NCBI RefSeq assembly: GCF_007096355.1
Contig: NZ_VKDF01000004.1
Coordinates: 357-64,356 of the forward strand
From: Paracoccus sp. M683
Lineage (GTDB): Bacteria; Pseudomonadota; Alphaproteobacteria; Rhodobacterales; Rhodobacteraceae
Direction: 5' to 3'
Length of the DNA: 64,000 bases
The notes below the pieces were generated by a model. It saw nothing but the letters and a program-made list of their open reading frames with translations, searched no databases and had not been told where the DNA came from. The position numbers were made by a program, and so were the translations under genes. This document shows, in pieces, positions 24,211-33,027 of the stretch. Positions within the stretch are counted from its first letter, which is position 1; each line of letters begins with the position of its first letter.

Positions 24211-25695
24211 GTGGCCGAGACGGACAAGAAGCTTTCAGATCTGGGGCTGAGGGCAAGAAACGGGCGTGACCCGCGCATCACCGGGATTTCGCTGGATAGC
24301 CGGCAGGTTCAGCCGGGGCATCTGTTCGCGGCGCTGCCGGGATCCGAACGCCACGGCGCCGATTTCATCCAATACGCGCTGCGCATGGACGCGGGTGCCG
24401 TGCTGACCGACCGCAAGGGGGCAGAGATCGCCGCCGATGTGCTGAAGGACTGGGATGGCGCGCTTGTCGTGACCGAGGATCCCCGTGCGGCGCTGGCCGG
24501 TGCCGCCGCGCTGTGGTTTGCCGCCCAGCCCGAACATGTGGTCGCCGTCACCGGCACCTCTGGCAAGACCTCGGTTGCGAATTTCACCCGCCAGATCTGG
24601 CAGGCGCTTGGCTACAGCGCGATCTCGATGGGAACGATGGGGGTGCAGGGCGATTATCAGGCCAAGCTGGCCCATACCACGCCCGATCCGCTGACCCTGC
24701 ACCGCGTTTTGGCCGAGGCTGCCGCCGCTGGCGTGACCCATGCCGCGATGGAGGCATCGTCCCACGGGCTGGATCAGCGCCGGCTGGATGGCGTTCGGGT
24801 TCAGGCGGGGGCCTTCACCAATTTCAGCCAGGATCATCTGGATTATCACAAGAATTTCGACGACTATTTTGCCGCCAAGGCACTGTTGTTCAACCATATC
24901 CTTGATGAAGGCGCCGCTGCCGTCATCAATACCGACAGCGATCGCGGCGTGCAGATGGCGGGCATTGCCCGCGACCGGGGCCTGCCGCTGACCACGGTGG
25001 GCCGGGCCGAGGGCACGGACCTGCGCATCCTCGATCAGCGTTACGATGCCACCGGGCAGGACCTGCGCTTTGCCGTTGCGGGCAAGCCCTATCTGGTGCG
25101 CCTGCCGCTGATCGGCGGGTTTCAGGCGGAAAACGTGCTGCTGGCCATGGGGCTGGTCATGGCCGCCGGCGATCCGCCCGAGGCGATCATTCCCGCGCTG
25201 CCCGGCCTGACCACCGTGCGCGGCCGGATGGAACTGGCCGCGCAGCGCGACAATGGTGCGGCGGTGTTTGTCGACTATGCCCACAAGCCCGGCGCGGTGA
25301 TCGCGGCGCTGCAATCGCTGCGCCCGCATGTGATGGGCCGCATCGTCGTGGTCATCGGCGCGGGTGGCGATCGCGACACCGGCAAGCGCCCGCTGATGGG
25401 CCAGGCCGCCCGCGATTTTGCCGATGTGGTCATCGTCACCGATGACAACCCCCGGACCGAGGATCCTGCCGCCATCCGCGCCGCCGTGATGGCCGGCGCC
25501 GGCCCCGACGCCATCGAGGTCGCGGACCGGGCCGAGGCGATCTTGCGCGGTGTCGATGCCCTGCAACCGGGCGATGCGCTGCTGATCGCCGGCAAGGGCC
25601 ACGAGACCGGCCAGGTCGTCGGACATGACGTTTACCCCTTTGATGACGCGGAACAGGCATCCGTTGCCGTCGCCGCGCTGGATGGCAAGATATGA
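24211..25695 (+). CDS. murE: UDP-MurNAc-L-Ala-D-Glu:meso-diaminopimelate ligase MurE
   Basis: This is a 494-residue Mur ligase. The ATP-binding P-loop is VTGTSGKTS with K119. HTTPDPLTLH and ASSHGLDQRRLDG are MurE signatures. DNPR at residues 412-415 is the motif that selects meso-diaminopimelate over lysine, so the peptidoglycan should be of the DAP type. The start is a GTG at 24211 with AGGTGG upstream. The stop overlaps murF as ATGA. It acts in the cytoplasm on UDP-MurNAc-dipeptide. Confidence 0.95.
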   Translation: MAETDKKLSDLGLRARNGRDPRITGISLDSRQVQPGHLFAALPGSERHGADFIQYALRMDAGAVLTDRKGAEIAADVLKDWDGALVVTEDPRAALAGAAALWFAAQPEHVVAVTGTSGKTSVANFTRQIWQALGYSAISMGTMGVQGDYQAKLAHTTPDPLTLHRVLAEAAAAGVTHAAMEASSHGLDQRRLDGVRVQAGAFTNFSQDHLDYHKNFDDYFAAKALLFNHILDEGAAAVINTDSDRGVQMAGIARDRGLPLTTVGRAEGTDLRILDQRYDATGQDLRFAVAGKPYLVRLPLIGGFQAENVLLAMGLVMAAGDPPEAIIPALPGLTTVRGRMELAAQRDNGAAVFVDYAHKPGAVIAALQSLRPHVMGRIVVVIGAGGDRDTGKRPLMGQAARDFADVVIVTDDNPRTEDPAAIRAAVMAGAGPDAIEVADRAEAILRGVDALQPGDALLIAGKGHETGQVVGHDVYPFDDAEQASVAVAALDGKI

Positions 25696-27074
25696 GCCTG
25701 TGGACCGCAGCCGATGCCTCTGCCGCCACTGGCGGGCGGGCGCAGGGCGATTGGGTGGCGTCGGGCGTTTCCATCGACACCCGCACGATTCAGCCGGGCG
25801 ACCTGTTTGTCGCCTTGCAAGCCGAACGCGATGGTCATGATTTCGTTGCTCAGGCGCTGGAAAAGGGCGCGGCTGCCGCGCTGGTCGACCGCATCCCCGA
25901 TGGCGTTCCCGCCACCGCGCCGCTGCTGATCGTCCCCGAGGTTCTGCCCGCCCTAGAGGCGCTTGGCCGGGCTGGTCGCGCCCGGACGCAGGCAAAAGTG
26001 ATCGCCATCACCGGCTCGGTCGGCAAGACCTCGACCAAGGATATGGCCCGCGTGGCGCTGACCGGACAGGGCCGCATCCACGCCGCCGAGGCCAGCTATA
26101 ACAACCACTGGGGCGTTCCCCTGACGCTGGCGCGGATGCCCGTGGCCACCGATTTCGCCATTATCGAGATCGGCATGAACCATCCCGGCGAAATCGCCCC
26201 TCTGGCCCGCATGGCGCGGCCCCATGTGGCGATGATCACCACCATCGCGCCGGCGCATCTGGAAGCTTTTGACAGCATGGATGGCATCGCCCGCGAAAAG
26301 GGCGCGATCTTCGAGGGGCTGGTCACGATGGGCACCGCCATCATCCCCGAGGATCTGCCGACCACGCCGATCCTGCGTGACTGTGCCGACCGGGCCGGCG
26401 CGCTGGTTGTCGGTTTCGGGCAACACGGCATGGCCAAGCCGCTGAAGGTGATGCCCGGCGATGGCCGCCTGCGGCTTCACGCCAATATCACTGGCCAGAT
26501 CGTTGATTTCACGCTGGAAACCACCGGCGCGCATTTTGCCATGAACGCCATTGGGGTGCTGGCTGCGCTGAATGCGGCCGGTGCTGACGTGAAGCTGGCG
26601 GCCAAACGCCTGGGCGACTGGTTGCCCCCGAAAGGGCGGGGCGCGGTCGAGATGCTCGGCGCGATCCGCCTGATTGACGACGCATTCAACGCCAATCCTG
26701 CCTCGCTGGCAGCGGGCCTCGCCACGCTGGTCGGGCTGACGCCCGGCCGCCGCGTCGCGATCCTGGGGGACATGCTGGAACTTGGCCCGGACGAGATCGC
26801 GCTGCATGCCGCTGTCGCCGATGATCCGGCCATGGCATCGGTCGATCTGATCCATCTGGCCGGTCCCCGCATGCGTCACCTCTACGATGCCCTGCCGCCC
26901 GCCAAGCGCGGGGAATGGGCCGAAACCGCAGCCGAGCTTGCCGCCCGCGCCACTGATCTGGTGCGGCCCGGCGATATCGTTCTGGTCAAGGGCTCGAAGT
27001 CGTCAAAGATTTCCGCCGTGGTTGACGCGCTGCGCAAATCGGGGCAAACGCCCCCGCCGGTAACAGGGATTTAG
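25692..27074 (+). CDS. murF: UDP-MurNAc-tripeptide:D-Ala-D-Ala ligase MurF
   Basis: This is a 460-residue Mur ligase that adds D-Ala-D-Ala to the UDP-MurNAc tripeptide, completing the pentapeptide. The P-loop ITGSVGKTSTKD contains K112. Other conserved parts are the YNNHWGVPLTLARM segment, IGMNHPGEI, and LIDDAFNANPASL near the C-terminal domain. It overlaps murE by 4 bp and is followed by mraY after 3 bp. Confidence 0.95.
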   Translation: MSLWTAADASAATGGRAQGDWVASGVSIDTRTIQPGDLFVALQAERDGHDFVAQALEKGAAAALVDRIPDGVPATAPLLIVPEVLPALEALGRAGRARTQAKVIAITGSVGKTSTKDMARVALTGQGRIHAAEASYNNHWGVPLTLARMPVATDFAIIEIGMNHPGEIAPLARMARPHVAMITTIAPAHLEAFDSMDGIAREKGAIFEGLVTMGTAIIPEDLPTTPILRDCADRAGALVVGFGQHGMAKPLKVMPGDGRLRLHANITGQIVDFTLETTGAHFAMNAIGVLAALNAAGADVKLAAKRLGDWLPPKGRGAVEMLGAIRLIDDAFNANPASLAAGLATLVGLTPGRRVAILGDMLELGPDEIALHAAVADDPAMASVDLIHLAGPRMRHLYDALPPAKRGEWAETAAELAARATDLVRPGDIVLVKGSKSSKISAVVDALRKSGQTPPPVTGI

Positions 27075-27077
27075 ACG

Positions 27078-28160
27078 ATGTTGTATTGGCTCAGCAGCCT
27101 GTCCGAAGGGGGCGACCTCTTCAACCTGTTCCGCTATATCACCTTCCGCGCCGGCGCGGCCTTCTTTACCGCGCTGATCTTTGGCTTCATGTTCGGGCGC
27201 CCGCTGATCAACTATCTGCGCCGCACCCAGAAAAAGGGCCAGCCGATCCGCGATGACGGCCCCGAAACGCATTTCGTCAAGGCCGGTACGCCGACCATGG
27301 GCGGGCTTCTGATCCTGTCGGCGCTGTTCACCTCGACCCTGCTCTGGGCGCGGCTGGACAATGGCTATGTCTGGATGATCCTGACCGTGACGGCGGGCTA
27401 TGCGGCCATCGGTTTTGCCGATGACTATGCCAAGGTCAGCAAGATGAACACCAAGGGCGTCTCGGGTCGGGTGCGCATGGTGCTGGGGCTGGCGCTGGCT
27501 TTCGTCGCTGCCGCCTGGACCATGTGGCTGCAACCCACTGGTCTGACCGGCATGCTTGCCCTGCCGATCTTCAAGGATACGCTGGTCAATCTGGGCTGGT
27601 TCTTCCTTCCCTTCGCCATGATCGTCATCGTCGGCGCCGCCAATGCGGTGAACCTGACCGACGGCCTGGACGGGCTGGCGATCATGCCGGTGATGATCGC
27701 GGCAGGCACGCTTGGCGTCATCGCCTATACGGTCGGGCGCGTCGACTTCACCAATTACCTGGGCGTCCACCATGTCCCCGGCACGGGTGAGATCCTGATC
27801 TTCGTCTCGGCCCTGATCGGCGGCGGGCTTGGCTTTCTGTGGTATAACGCGCCGCCCGCTGCGGTCTTCATGGGCGATACCGGCTCGCTGGCCCTGGGCG
27901 GCGCGCTCGGTGCCATCGCCGTCGCCACCAAGCATGAAATCGTGCTGGCCATCGTCGGCGGTCTGTTCGTGGTCGAGGCCCTGTCGGTCATCATTCAGGT
28001 GCTTTACTTCAAGCGCACCGGCAAGCGGGTATTCCTGATGGCCCCGATCCACCACCATTTCGAAAAGAAGGGCTGGGGCGAGGCGCAGATCGTCATCCGC
28101 TTCTGGATCATCGCCCTGATCCTGGGGCTGATCGGCCTGGCCACGCTGAAGCTGCGCTAG
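27078..28160 (+). CDS. mraY: Phospho-MurNAc-pentapeptide translocase MraY
   Basis: This is a 360-residue polytopic membrane enzyme with about ten helices. It transfers phospho-MurNAc-pentapeptide to undecaprenyl phosphate, making lipid I. Catalytic and binding motifs are [11 protein letters not shown] near residue 114, [16 protein letters not shown] near 190, [12 protein letters not shown] near 265, and the histidine loop [11 protein letters not shown] near 323. The 3'-end element (28163-28212) begins 2 bp after the stop, and murD follows 76 bp later, so this is the largest break in the first half of the cluster. Confidence 0.96.
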   Translation: MLYWLSSLSEGGDLFNLFRYITFRAGAAFFTALIFGFMFGRPLINYLRRTQKKGQPIRDDGPETHFVKAGTPTMGGLLILSALFTSTLLWARLDNGYVWMILTVTAGYAAIGFADDYAKVSKMNTKGVSGRVRMVLGLALAFVAAAWTMWLQPTGLTGMLALPIFKDTLVNLGWFFLPFAMIVIVGAANAVNLTDGLDGLAIMPVMIAAGTLGVIAYTVGRVDFTNYLGVHHVPGTGEILIFVSALIGGGLGFLWYNAPPAAVFMGDTGSLALGGALGAIAVATKHEIVLAIVGGLFVVEALSVIIQVLYFKRTGKRVFLMAPIHHHFEKKGWGEAQIVIRFWIIALILGLIGLATLKLR

Positions 28161-28162
28161 GG

Positions 28163-28212
28163 CCTGCTTTGGTCGTCAAATATCCTCGGGGGTCCGGGGG
28201 CAGACAGCCCCC
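28163..28212 (+). repeat. 3'-end element, copy 2 (after mraY, inside the division cluster)
   Basis: The degenerate core at 28163-28192 (ending AAATATCCTCGGGGG) directly follows the mraY stop in the sense direction. A GGGGGC/GCCCCC hairpin with a 5-nt loop follows at 28196-28212. No U-tract is present. The same order of parts is seen at 13010, 29700 and 51864 on the minus strand. Confidence 0.6.
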
Positions 28213-28236
28213 GCTCCGACAGTTCGGAGAAGGCAC

Positions 28237-29664
28237 ATGATCCCCGTTCAAGGCGTCGAAAACCAGACCATCGCCGTTTTGGGCTTTGGCCGCTCGGGCA
28301 AGGCCACCGCCGCCGCGCTGAAAGCCGGCGGCGCCCATGTCATCGCATGGGATGACGGCGTCGACACGCGCGAGGCCGCCGCCGCAGATGGCTGGGACAT
28401 CGTCGATCTGACCCGCGATGCGGGCTGGCAGGGCGTTTCGGCGCTGATCACCAGCCCCGGCATCCCGCATCTTTATCCCAAACCCCATCCGGTCATCGAA
28501 AAGGCCCTGCGCCTTGGGGTGCCGGTCGATAATGATATCGGCCTGTTCTTTCGCAGCTTTGCCACCAGTGATTGGAACGAGTTCGACCGCATCCCCCGTG
28601 TGATTGCCGTCACCGGCTCTAACGGCAAATCCACGACCACGGCGCTGATCCATCACATCCTGACCGAAAGCGGTCGGCCTACACAGATGGGCGGCAATAT
28701 CGGCACCGGTGTTCTGTCGCTGAACCCCGCCGAGGATGGCGAGGTCATCGTGCTGGAGCTGTCCAGCTATCAGACCGACCTTGCCCGTGCCTTGACGCCG
28801 GATGTGGCGGTCTTCACCAACCTGTCGCCTGATCATCTGGATCGCCATGGCGGTCCGGGGGGCTATTTCGCGGCGAAGCGCCGCTTGTTTGCAGAAGGTG
28901 GCCCGGACCGTGCCGTGATCGGCGTTGATGAGATCGAGGGGCTGTATCTTGCCGATCAGCTTTCCATGGCTCCTGCGGATGATCGGGTGATCCGGGTTTC
29001 GGCCGAGGCGAAACTGGACGGTCCCGGCTGGTCCGTCTTTGCCCGCAAAGGCTATCTTGCCGAATATCGCAAGGGGCGTCAGGTGGCCTCGATCGACCTG
29101 CGCGAGGTCAAGGGGCTGCCGGGGGCGCATAACCACCAGAACGCCTGTGCCGCCTATGCCGCCTGCCGGGCCGTGGGCCTGCCCCCGCGCGAGATCGAGG
29201 CGGCGCTGCACAGCTTCTCGGGTCTGCCGCATCGCAGTCAGACCGTGGCCGAAATCGGTGGCGTGCGTTACGTCAATGACAGCAAGGCCACCAATGTGGA
29301 TGCGGCCGCCAAGGCGTTGCAGGCCTTTGACCGGATCCGCTGGATCGCCGGGGGCTTGGGCAAGGACGGTGGCATCGCCGCGCTGCAACCCATTCTGTCG
29401 CGCGTGACCAAAGCCTATCTGATCGGTCATTCCGCCCGCGATTTCGCACTGGAACTGGGTCAGACCCCCTATGAAATCGCTCAGACGATGGATCAGGCCG
29501 TCGCCCATGCCCATGCAGAGGCGCTGCCTGGCGAAACGGTGCTGCTGGCGCCGGCAGCCGCGAGTTTTGACCAATACCCGAACTTCGAAAAGCGGGGCGA
29601 GCATTTCACCTTGCTGGTCGAGGCTTTGGCGCGGGGTCAGGGGGGCGCTGCCCCCATGGCCTGA
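28237..29664 (+). CDS. murD: UDP-MurNAc-L-alanine:D-glutamate ligase MurD
   Basis: This is a 475-residue Mur ligase that adds D-glutamate to UDP-MurNAc-L-Ala. The N-terminal UDP-binding fold starts [14 protein letters not shown]. The ATP site is [24 protein letters not shown] and [14 protein letters not shown] follow in the expected order, and [12 protein letters not shown] lies in the C-terminal domain. The ATG at 28237 is preceded by CGGAGAAGG. The last codons overlap the GC hairpin of the element shared with convergent thiD. After murD the cluster is interrupted by minus-strand genes until ftsW. Confidence 0.95.
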   Translation: MIPVQGVENQTIAVLGFGRSGKATAAALKAGGAHVIAWDDGVDTREAAAADGWDIVDLTRDAGWQGVSALITSPGIPHLYPKPHPVIEKALRLGVPVDNDIGLFFRSFATSDWNEFDRIPRVIAVTGSNGKSTTTALIHHILTESGRPTQMGGNIGTGVLSLNPAEDGEVIVLELSSYQTDLARALTPDVAVFTNLSPDHLDRHGGPGGYFAAKRRLFAEGGPDRAVIGVDEIEGLYLADQLSMAPADDRVIRVSAEAKLDGPGWSVFARKGYLAEYRKGRQVASIDLREVKGLPGAHNHQNACAAYAACRAVGLPPREIEAALHSFSGLPHRSQTVAEIGGVRYVNDSKATNVDAAAKALQAFDRIRWIAGGLGKDGGIAALQPILSRVTKAYLIGHSARDFALELGQTPYEIAQTMDQAVAHAHAEALPGETVLLAPAAASFDQYPNFEKRGEHFTLLVEALARGQGGAAPMA

Positions 29665-29700
29665 CGGCCATTCCCCCGGGATATTTTGATCAAAGCGAGG
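29641..29700 (-). repeat. 3'-end element, copy 3 (thiD/murD junction)
   Basis: The core at 29673-29700 (plus strand ending TTTTGATCAAAGCGAGG) supplies the last codons and TGA stop of thiD on the minus strand. The hairpins ATGGCC/GGCCAT (29656-29671) and GGGGGC/GCCCCC (29641-29655) follow in thiD sense and run into the 3' end of murD. Confidence 0.65.
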
Positions 29701-30499
29701 CTGCCTGTGCCGGAAAATGGTTCAGGGGGCCATGGCCGCTCTGGCTGCCGACCGACAGGGCGTCTGCCGATGCGATGGCGGCGGTGACATAGGCCTTACT
29801 GCGGTCGACGGCACTGACAAGCGGCAGGCCCCGGCCCAGCCATGTGGCCAGGGCCGAGGACAGGGTGCAGCCGGTGCCATGAGTGTTGCGGGTGGGGTGG
29901 CGGGGGGACTCGAACCACCTCTGGGTTTCGCTTGTGACCAGCAGGTCGGGGCAGGTCTCGCCGGGCAGGTGGCCACCTTTCAGCAGCACCGCTTGCGGGC
30001 CGAGGCCAAGAAGGGCCGTGGTTTGTTGTAGCATGGCGTGGCGATCGGTTGCGACCGCCTGGCCCAGCAGGTCGGCTGCCTCGGGCAGGTTCGGGGTTAT
30101 GACCGTAGCCAGCGGCAGCAGATCGCGGCGCAGTGCCGCCACCGCTGCCTGTTCAAGCAGCCTGTCGCCGCCCTTGGCCACCATGACCGGATCCAGCACG
30201 ATGGGGCCTCGCAGCCCTTGCAATGCCCGAGCCGTGGCAGCGGTGATCGCGGCATTGCCCAGCATGCCGATCTTGACCGCGTCGATACGGATATCTGCCC
30301 TGATCGCCATGACCTGATCGGCGATGAATTCCGCAGGCGGCAGAAATGCGCCGCTGACGCCTTGGGTATTCTGCACGGTCAGTCCCGTGATCGCGGCCAT
30401 GGCATATCCGCCATTGGCCGCGATGGTCTTGATATCGGCCTGAATGCCCGCTCCGCCCGAGGGATCCGATCCGGCGATGGACAGGATGTTCGCGATCAT
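29690..30499 (-). CDS. thiD: Hydroxymethylpyrimidine/phosphomethylpyrimidine kinase ThiD
   Basis: This is a 269-residue ribokinase-fold kinase that phosphorylates HMP and HMP-P to HMP-PP for thiamine synthesis. Conserved parts are ILSIAGSDPSGGAGIQADIKT at the N-terminus, VKIGMLGNAAITAATA, VLDPVMVAKGGDRLL, and the anion-hole motif NTHGTGCTLSSALAT. The ATG at 30497-30499 overlaps the thiE stop as ATGA; a start four codons earlier is possible but less likely. The final residues and the stop codon lie inside the recurring 3'-end element. Confidence 0.94.
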   Translation of the reverse strand: MIANILSIAGSDPSGGAGIQADIKTIAANGGYAMAAITGLTVQNTQGVSGAFLPPAEFIADQVMAIRADIRIDAVKIGMLGNAAITAATARALQGLRGPIVLDPVMVAKGGDRLLEQAAVAALRRDLLPLATVITPNLPEAADLLGQAVATDRHAMLQQTTALLGLGPQAVLLKGGHLPGETCPDLLVTSETQRWFESPRHPTRNTHGTGCTLSSALATWLGRGLPLVSAVDRSKAYVTAAIASADALSVGSQSGHGPLNHFPAQAASL

Positions 30500-31116
30500 G
30501 GCGCGCCCCATTCGCGCACCAGTTGTCGGGTTGCCTGTTCGGGGTTTTCAGTGCGTGCGATGGCCGAGACATAGGCCGCCCCCGCCACGCCCGCCAGACG
30601 CAGGGCGCGTGCGTCGCCAAGCGCCAGCCCTCCGATCGCGATGGCGGGGCAGGGCGCGCGGGCTGCGATCAAGGCCAGCCCGTCAAAGCCAAAGGGCGCG
30701 GCATGGTCGGGTTTCGTCGCCGTGGCCCGGACCGGGCCGGTGCCGATATGGTCGATGCAGCCCGGCGGTATCGCGGCCAGTTGGGCCGGGTTGTCGATTG
30801 ACAGGCCCAGCATCATCTTTGCGCCGATCATCGCCCGGATCCGGGCCGGATCGCCATCGCCCTGACCGATATGCAGCCCGTCGGCAACAGCCTCTAGCGC
30901 CACCTGGGCGCGGTCATTGACGATCAGCGCCACGCCCATGGGGGCCAGGAGGGATTTGATTTGCCGCGCGGTGGCGATCAGCTGGTCATCGGTCGCGGTC
31001 TTGTCGCGCAGTTGCACGGCCCATGCGCCGCCTTTTGCTGCGGCAAGCGCCTGCTGAGCCACGGGCAGCGGCGCGGTGGGATCGGTGACGAAATAGACGG
31101 GTCCAGGCTGTCTCAT
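30496..31116 (-). CDS. thiE: Thiamine-phosphate synthase ThiE
   Basis: This is a 206-residue TIM-barrel enzyme that joins HMP-PP and thiazole phosphate to give thiamine phosphate. Family motifs are VQLRDKTATDDQL near residue 34, LIVNDRAQVALEAVADGLHIGQ near 63, the GTGPVRATATKPDHA pyrophosphate loop near 124, and AIAIGGL near 155. The ATG overlaps the thiM stop as ATGA and its own stop overlaps thiD. The order thiM-thiE-thiD is a compact salvage operon. Confidence 0.94.
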   Translation of the reverse strand: MRQPGPVYFVTDPTAPLPVAQQALAAAKGGAWAVQLRDKTATDDQLIATARQIKSLLAPMGVALIVNDRAQVALEAVADGLHIGQGDGDPARIRAMIGAKMMLGLSIDNPAQLAAIPPGCIDHIGTGPVRATATKPDHAAPFGFDGLALIAARAPCPAIAIGGLALGDARALRLAGVAGAAYVSAIARTENPEQATRQLVREWGAP

Positions 31117-31904
31117 GCTGCGGTGATCCTTGCGCCAAGGTCCAGATCCGCCGGTGTCAGCCGGTGCAACGCATCCAGGAACAACGGTTGAAAGCTGCCC
31201 GGCCCGGCGGCACGTTCCCCCGCAATCTGCCCCGCCAGCCCGTAATAGGCCAGCGCCGCTGCCGTCGCGCTCAGCCGATCGAGGGTGACGGCGCAGAAGG
31301 CTGCGACGATCCCGGTCAGCGCGCAGCCAAGCGCCGTGACCCGAGGCATCAGCGCATGGCCATTGGCCACATGCAACGCGCGGTCCCCGTCGGTCACGAA
31401 ATCGACCGGCCCGGTCACCGCGACCACGCCGCCGATCCGCACGGCCAGATCACGGGCGGCCTGATGCGCCGCCTCGACCTGGTCCCCTGCATCCGCCCCC
31501 TTTGAGGCCGAAGCTGCGCCGGCCAGTGCCAGCACCTCGGATGCATTGCCGCGAATGACCGGCGGGCGTGCGGCCAGCAGCCGTTCACAGGCCTGCCGGC
31601 GGAACGCTGTCGCTCCGGCGGCGACCGGGTCCAGCACCCAGACGCGGCCGCGGCCGTTCATCACCGCCGCCGCGTCCAGCATGGCATCGAACCAATCCGC
31701 GTCTGGCGTGCCGATATTGAGGCTGAGCGCATCGGCGATGCCCGCGAACTCGCCCGCCTCTTGCCGCGCATGCACCATCGCCGGCGAGGCGCCCGCCGCC
31801 AGCATGACATTGGCCATGACATTCATGGCGACGTAGTTGGTGATGTTCTGCACGAGTGGCGCAGATTGGCGCATCTGCGCCAGATAGGTTCCGGTATCGT
31901 TCAT
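31113..31904 (-). CDS. thiM: Hydroxyethylthiazole kinase ThiM
   Basis: This is a 263-residue kinase that phosphorylates 5-(2-hydroxyethyl)-4-methylthiazole, the salvage route to the thiazole half of thiamine. It shows VQNITNYVAMNVMANVMLAAGASPAM near residue 18, VLDPVAAGAT near 90, VIRGNASEVLALAG near 117, and the catalytic ALGCALTGIVAAFC segment. The ATG at 31902-31904 has GAGGG upstream and gives the standard N-terminus; reading further upstream would translate the riboswitch. It is the first gene after the TPP riboswitch and so probably repressed by thiamine pyrophosphate. Confidence 0.94.
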   Translation of the reverse strand: MNDTGTYLAQMRQSAPLVQNITNYVAMNVMANVMLAAGASPAMVHARQEAGEFAGIADALSLNIGTPDADWFDAMLDAAAVMNGRGRVWVLDPVAAGATAFRRQACERLLAARPPVIRGNASEVLALAGAASASKGADAGDQVEAAHQAARDLAVRIGGVVAVTGPVDFVTDGDRALHVANGHALMPRVTALGCALTGIVAAFCAVTLDRLSATAAALAYYGLAGQIAGERAAGPGSFQPLFLDALHRLTPADLDLGARITAA

Positions 31905-31964
31905 CTTGCCCTCGCATTCGGGGCGAAGGCAGGCCGGGGCAGGGCGCGGATCGAGCGCTGGCCC

Positions 31965-32044
31965 CGCGACTTCCTCCGCCGGCATTATCCGGTTCAGGTT
32001 CAAGGGTGCGTCTCAGCCCGCGTGTCGCAAGCGCCCCTGTCGCG
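31965..32044 (-). ncRNA. TPP riboswitch (THI element)
   Basis: On the minus strand the hallmark parts occur in order: CGCGAC closing arm (32044-32039), GGGGCGC, CGGGCTGAGA, ACCCTTGAACCTGA, CCGGATAATGCCGGCG, GGAGGAAG, and the pairing arm GTCGCG (31970-31965). These match the TPP aptamer consensus, including the CUGAGA and CCUGA/GGAUAAUGCC strands. It lies 60 nt upstream of thiM. Control is probably by sequestering translation or by early termination; no clear terminator stem was fixed. Confidence 0.93.
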
Positions 32045-32075
32045 AGGTCATGGAGAGCAGCAGCAGCCGCAGAAG

Positions 32076-32537
32076 TCAACCAGCCAGCAGCTTGTCGAGG
32101 TTGGCGTAGGTCGCCTCCATCCCCTCGGTCATGCCGACGGCCAGCGTCTGATCGCGGGCTTCCGCATTGGCAAAGGTGATCACCATATGCATCTCGGTGC
32201 CGTCCTCGACTGCGATCAGCCGGGTTTCGATATGGTTTTCCATATAGCCATATTCGGGCCATGATTCGCGGTGCCGGATCAGTGTCGGGGCCTCTAGCAA
32301 GTCATAGGTCGCGATCATGTTCATATCGGTGCCCTCGTTGTCCCAGGTGAAATGGTGCTGGCCACCGACCACTGCCTCGCCGGTCAGTGATTTCAGCGCG
32401 CCGAAGTCACTGGTCATCCATTGCCGCATCAGCGCGGTATCGGTGATCGCCTTCCAGACCTTTTCGGGCGGGGCCGCAAAGCGGCGCGTGACGACGACAT
32501 CGCGGTCGCCTTCGGCCTTGGCAATCAACTTGGTCAT
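32076..32537 (-). CDS. SRPBCC / AHSA1-type domain protein
   Basis: This is a 153-residue START-fold (SRPBCC, activator of Hsp90 ATPase-like) protein. VVVTRRFAAPPEKVWKAITD near residue 14 is the usual first helix-grip element, followed by LMRQWMTSDFG and DMNMIATYDLLEAP. Such proteins bind a hydrophobic ligand; function is normally unknown. It is encoded behind an ArsR repressor with a 4-bp ATGA overlap, a very common two-gene arrangement in bacteria, so its level is probably controlled by that repressor. Confidence 0.88.
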   Translation of the reverse strand: MTKLIAKAEGDRDVVVTRRFAAPPEKVWKAITDTALMRQWMTSDFGALKSLTGEAVVGGQHHFTWDNEGTDMNMIATYDLLEAPTLIRHRESWPEYGYMENHIETRLIAVEDGTEMHMVITFANAEARDQTLAVGMTEGMEATYANLDKLLAG

Positions 32538-32875
32538 GGGTCTTTCCTTTCAGTTGGAAGATCGGGCATTGCCGCCAGCACCTGATCCAATGCGCGGAAA
32601 CGGGCATCCAGCGTGGCCAGGAAGGGCCCAAACCACGCCGCCGTTTCGGCGATGGCCTGATGGCGCAGGCGTCGCGGACGGGCTGTGCCTTCGATGCGGG
32701 TTTCGATCAGCCCGGCCTGTTCCAGCACCTTCAGATGCCGCGATATGGCGGGCTGGCTTATGCCGAAGGGCTGGCACAGTTCCGCCACCGTCGCTTCGCC
32801 CTGCGCCAGTCGCTGTATCAGCGCGCGGCGGGTGGGGTCGGCAAGGGCCGCAAGTCGAGTATCGAGAGTATCCAT
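32534..32875 (-). CDS. ArsR family transcriptional repressor
   Basis: This is a 113-residue winged-helix regulator. It begins with TRLAALADPTRRALIQRLAQ, followed by the recognition part FGISQPAISRHLKVLEQAGLIE and a C-terminal helix. No CxC metal site of the ArsR/SmtB type is visible (the single cysteine is in AELCQPFG), so it is of the non-metal group usually paired with SRPBCC proteins. It overlaps the SRPBCC gene by 4 bp. A palindrome just upstream is the likely autoregulatory operator. Confidence 0.9.
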   Translation of the reverse strand: MDTLDTRLAALADPTRRALIQRLAQGEATVAELCQPFGISQPAISRHLKVLEQAGLIETRIEGTARPRRLRHQAIAETAAWFGPFLATLDARFRALDQVLAAMPDLPTERKDP

Positions 32876-32880
32876 AATGA

Positions 32881-32898
32881 AGTTGTTATATAACTGTT
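32881..32898. promoter_or_regulatory. Predicted ArsR operator
   Basis: The perfect 10-bp palindrome GTTATATAAC (32885-32894) lies 6-20 nt upstream of the arsR ATG, in an AT-rich patch that contrasts with the GC-rich surroundings. This is the usual place for an ArsR autoregulatory site overlapping the promoter. Confidence 0.5.
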
Positions 32899-33027
32899 TC
32901 GTTATTTAATCAAGCCATGTCGGACAACTGAGGAAAAACGCCAGTAGCATGGCTTGTGGAATCAGGCTATGCTGCGACCAGATCCGGGAAAACCGGACAT
33001 GGCAGAGGCAGTGAAGGCGGTATTTCC

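Noticed and set aside
31905..32003. Longer ThiM starting at 32003
   Set aside because: The extra residues are a translation of the TPP riboswitch. The ATG at 31904 has a ribosome site and the family N-terminus.
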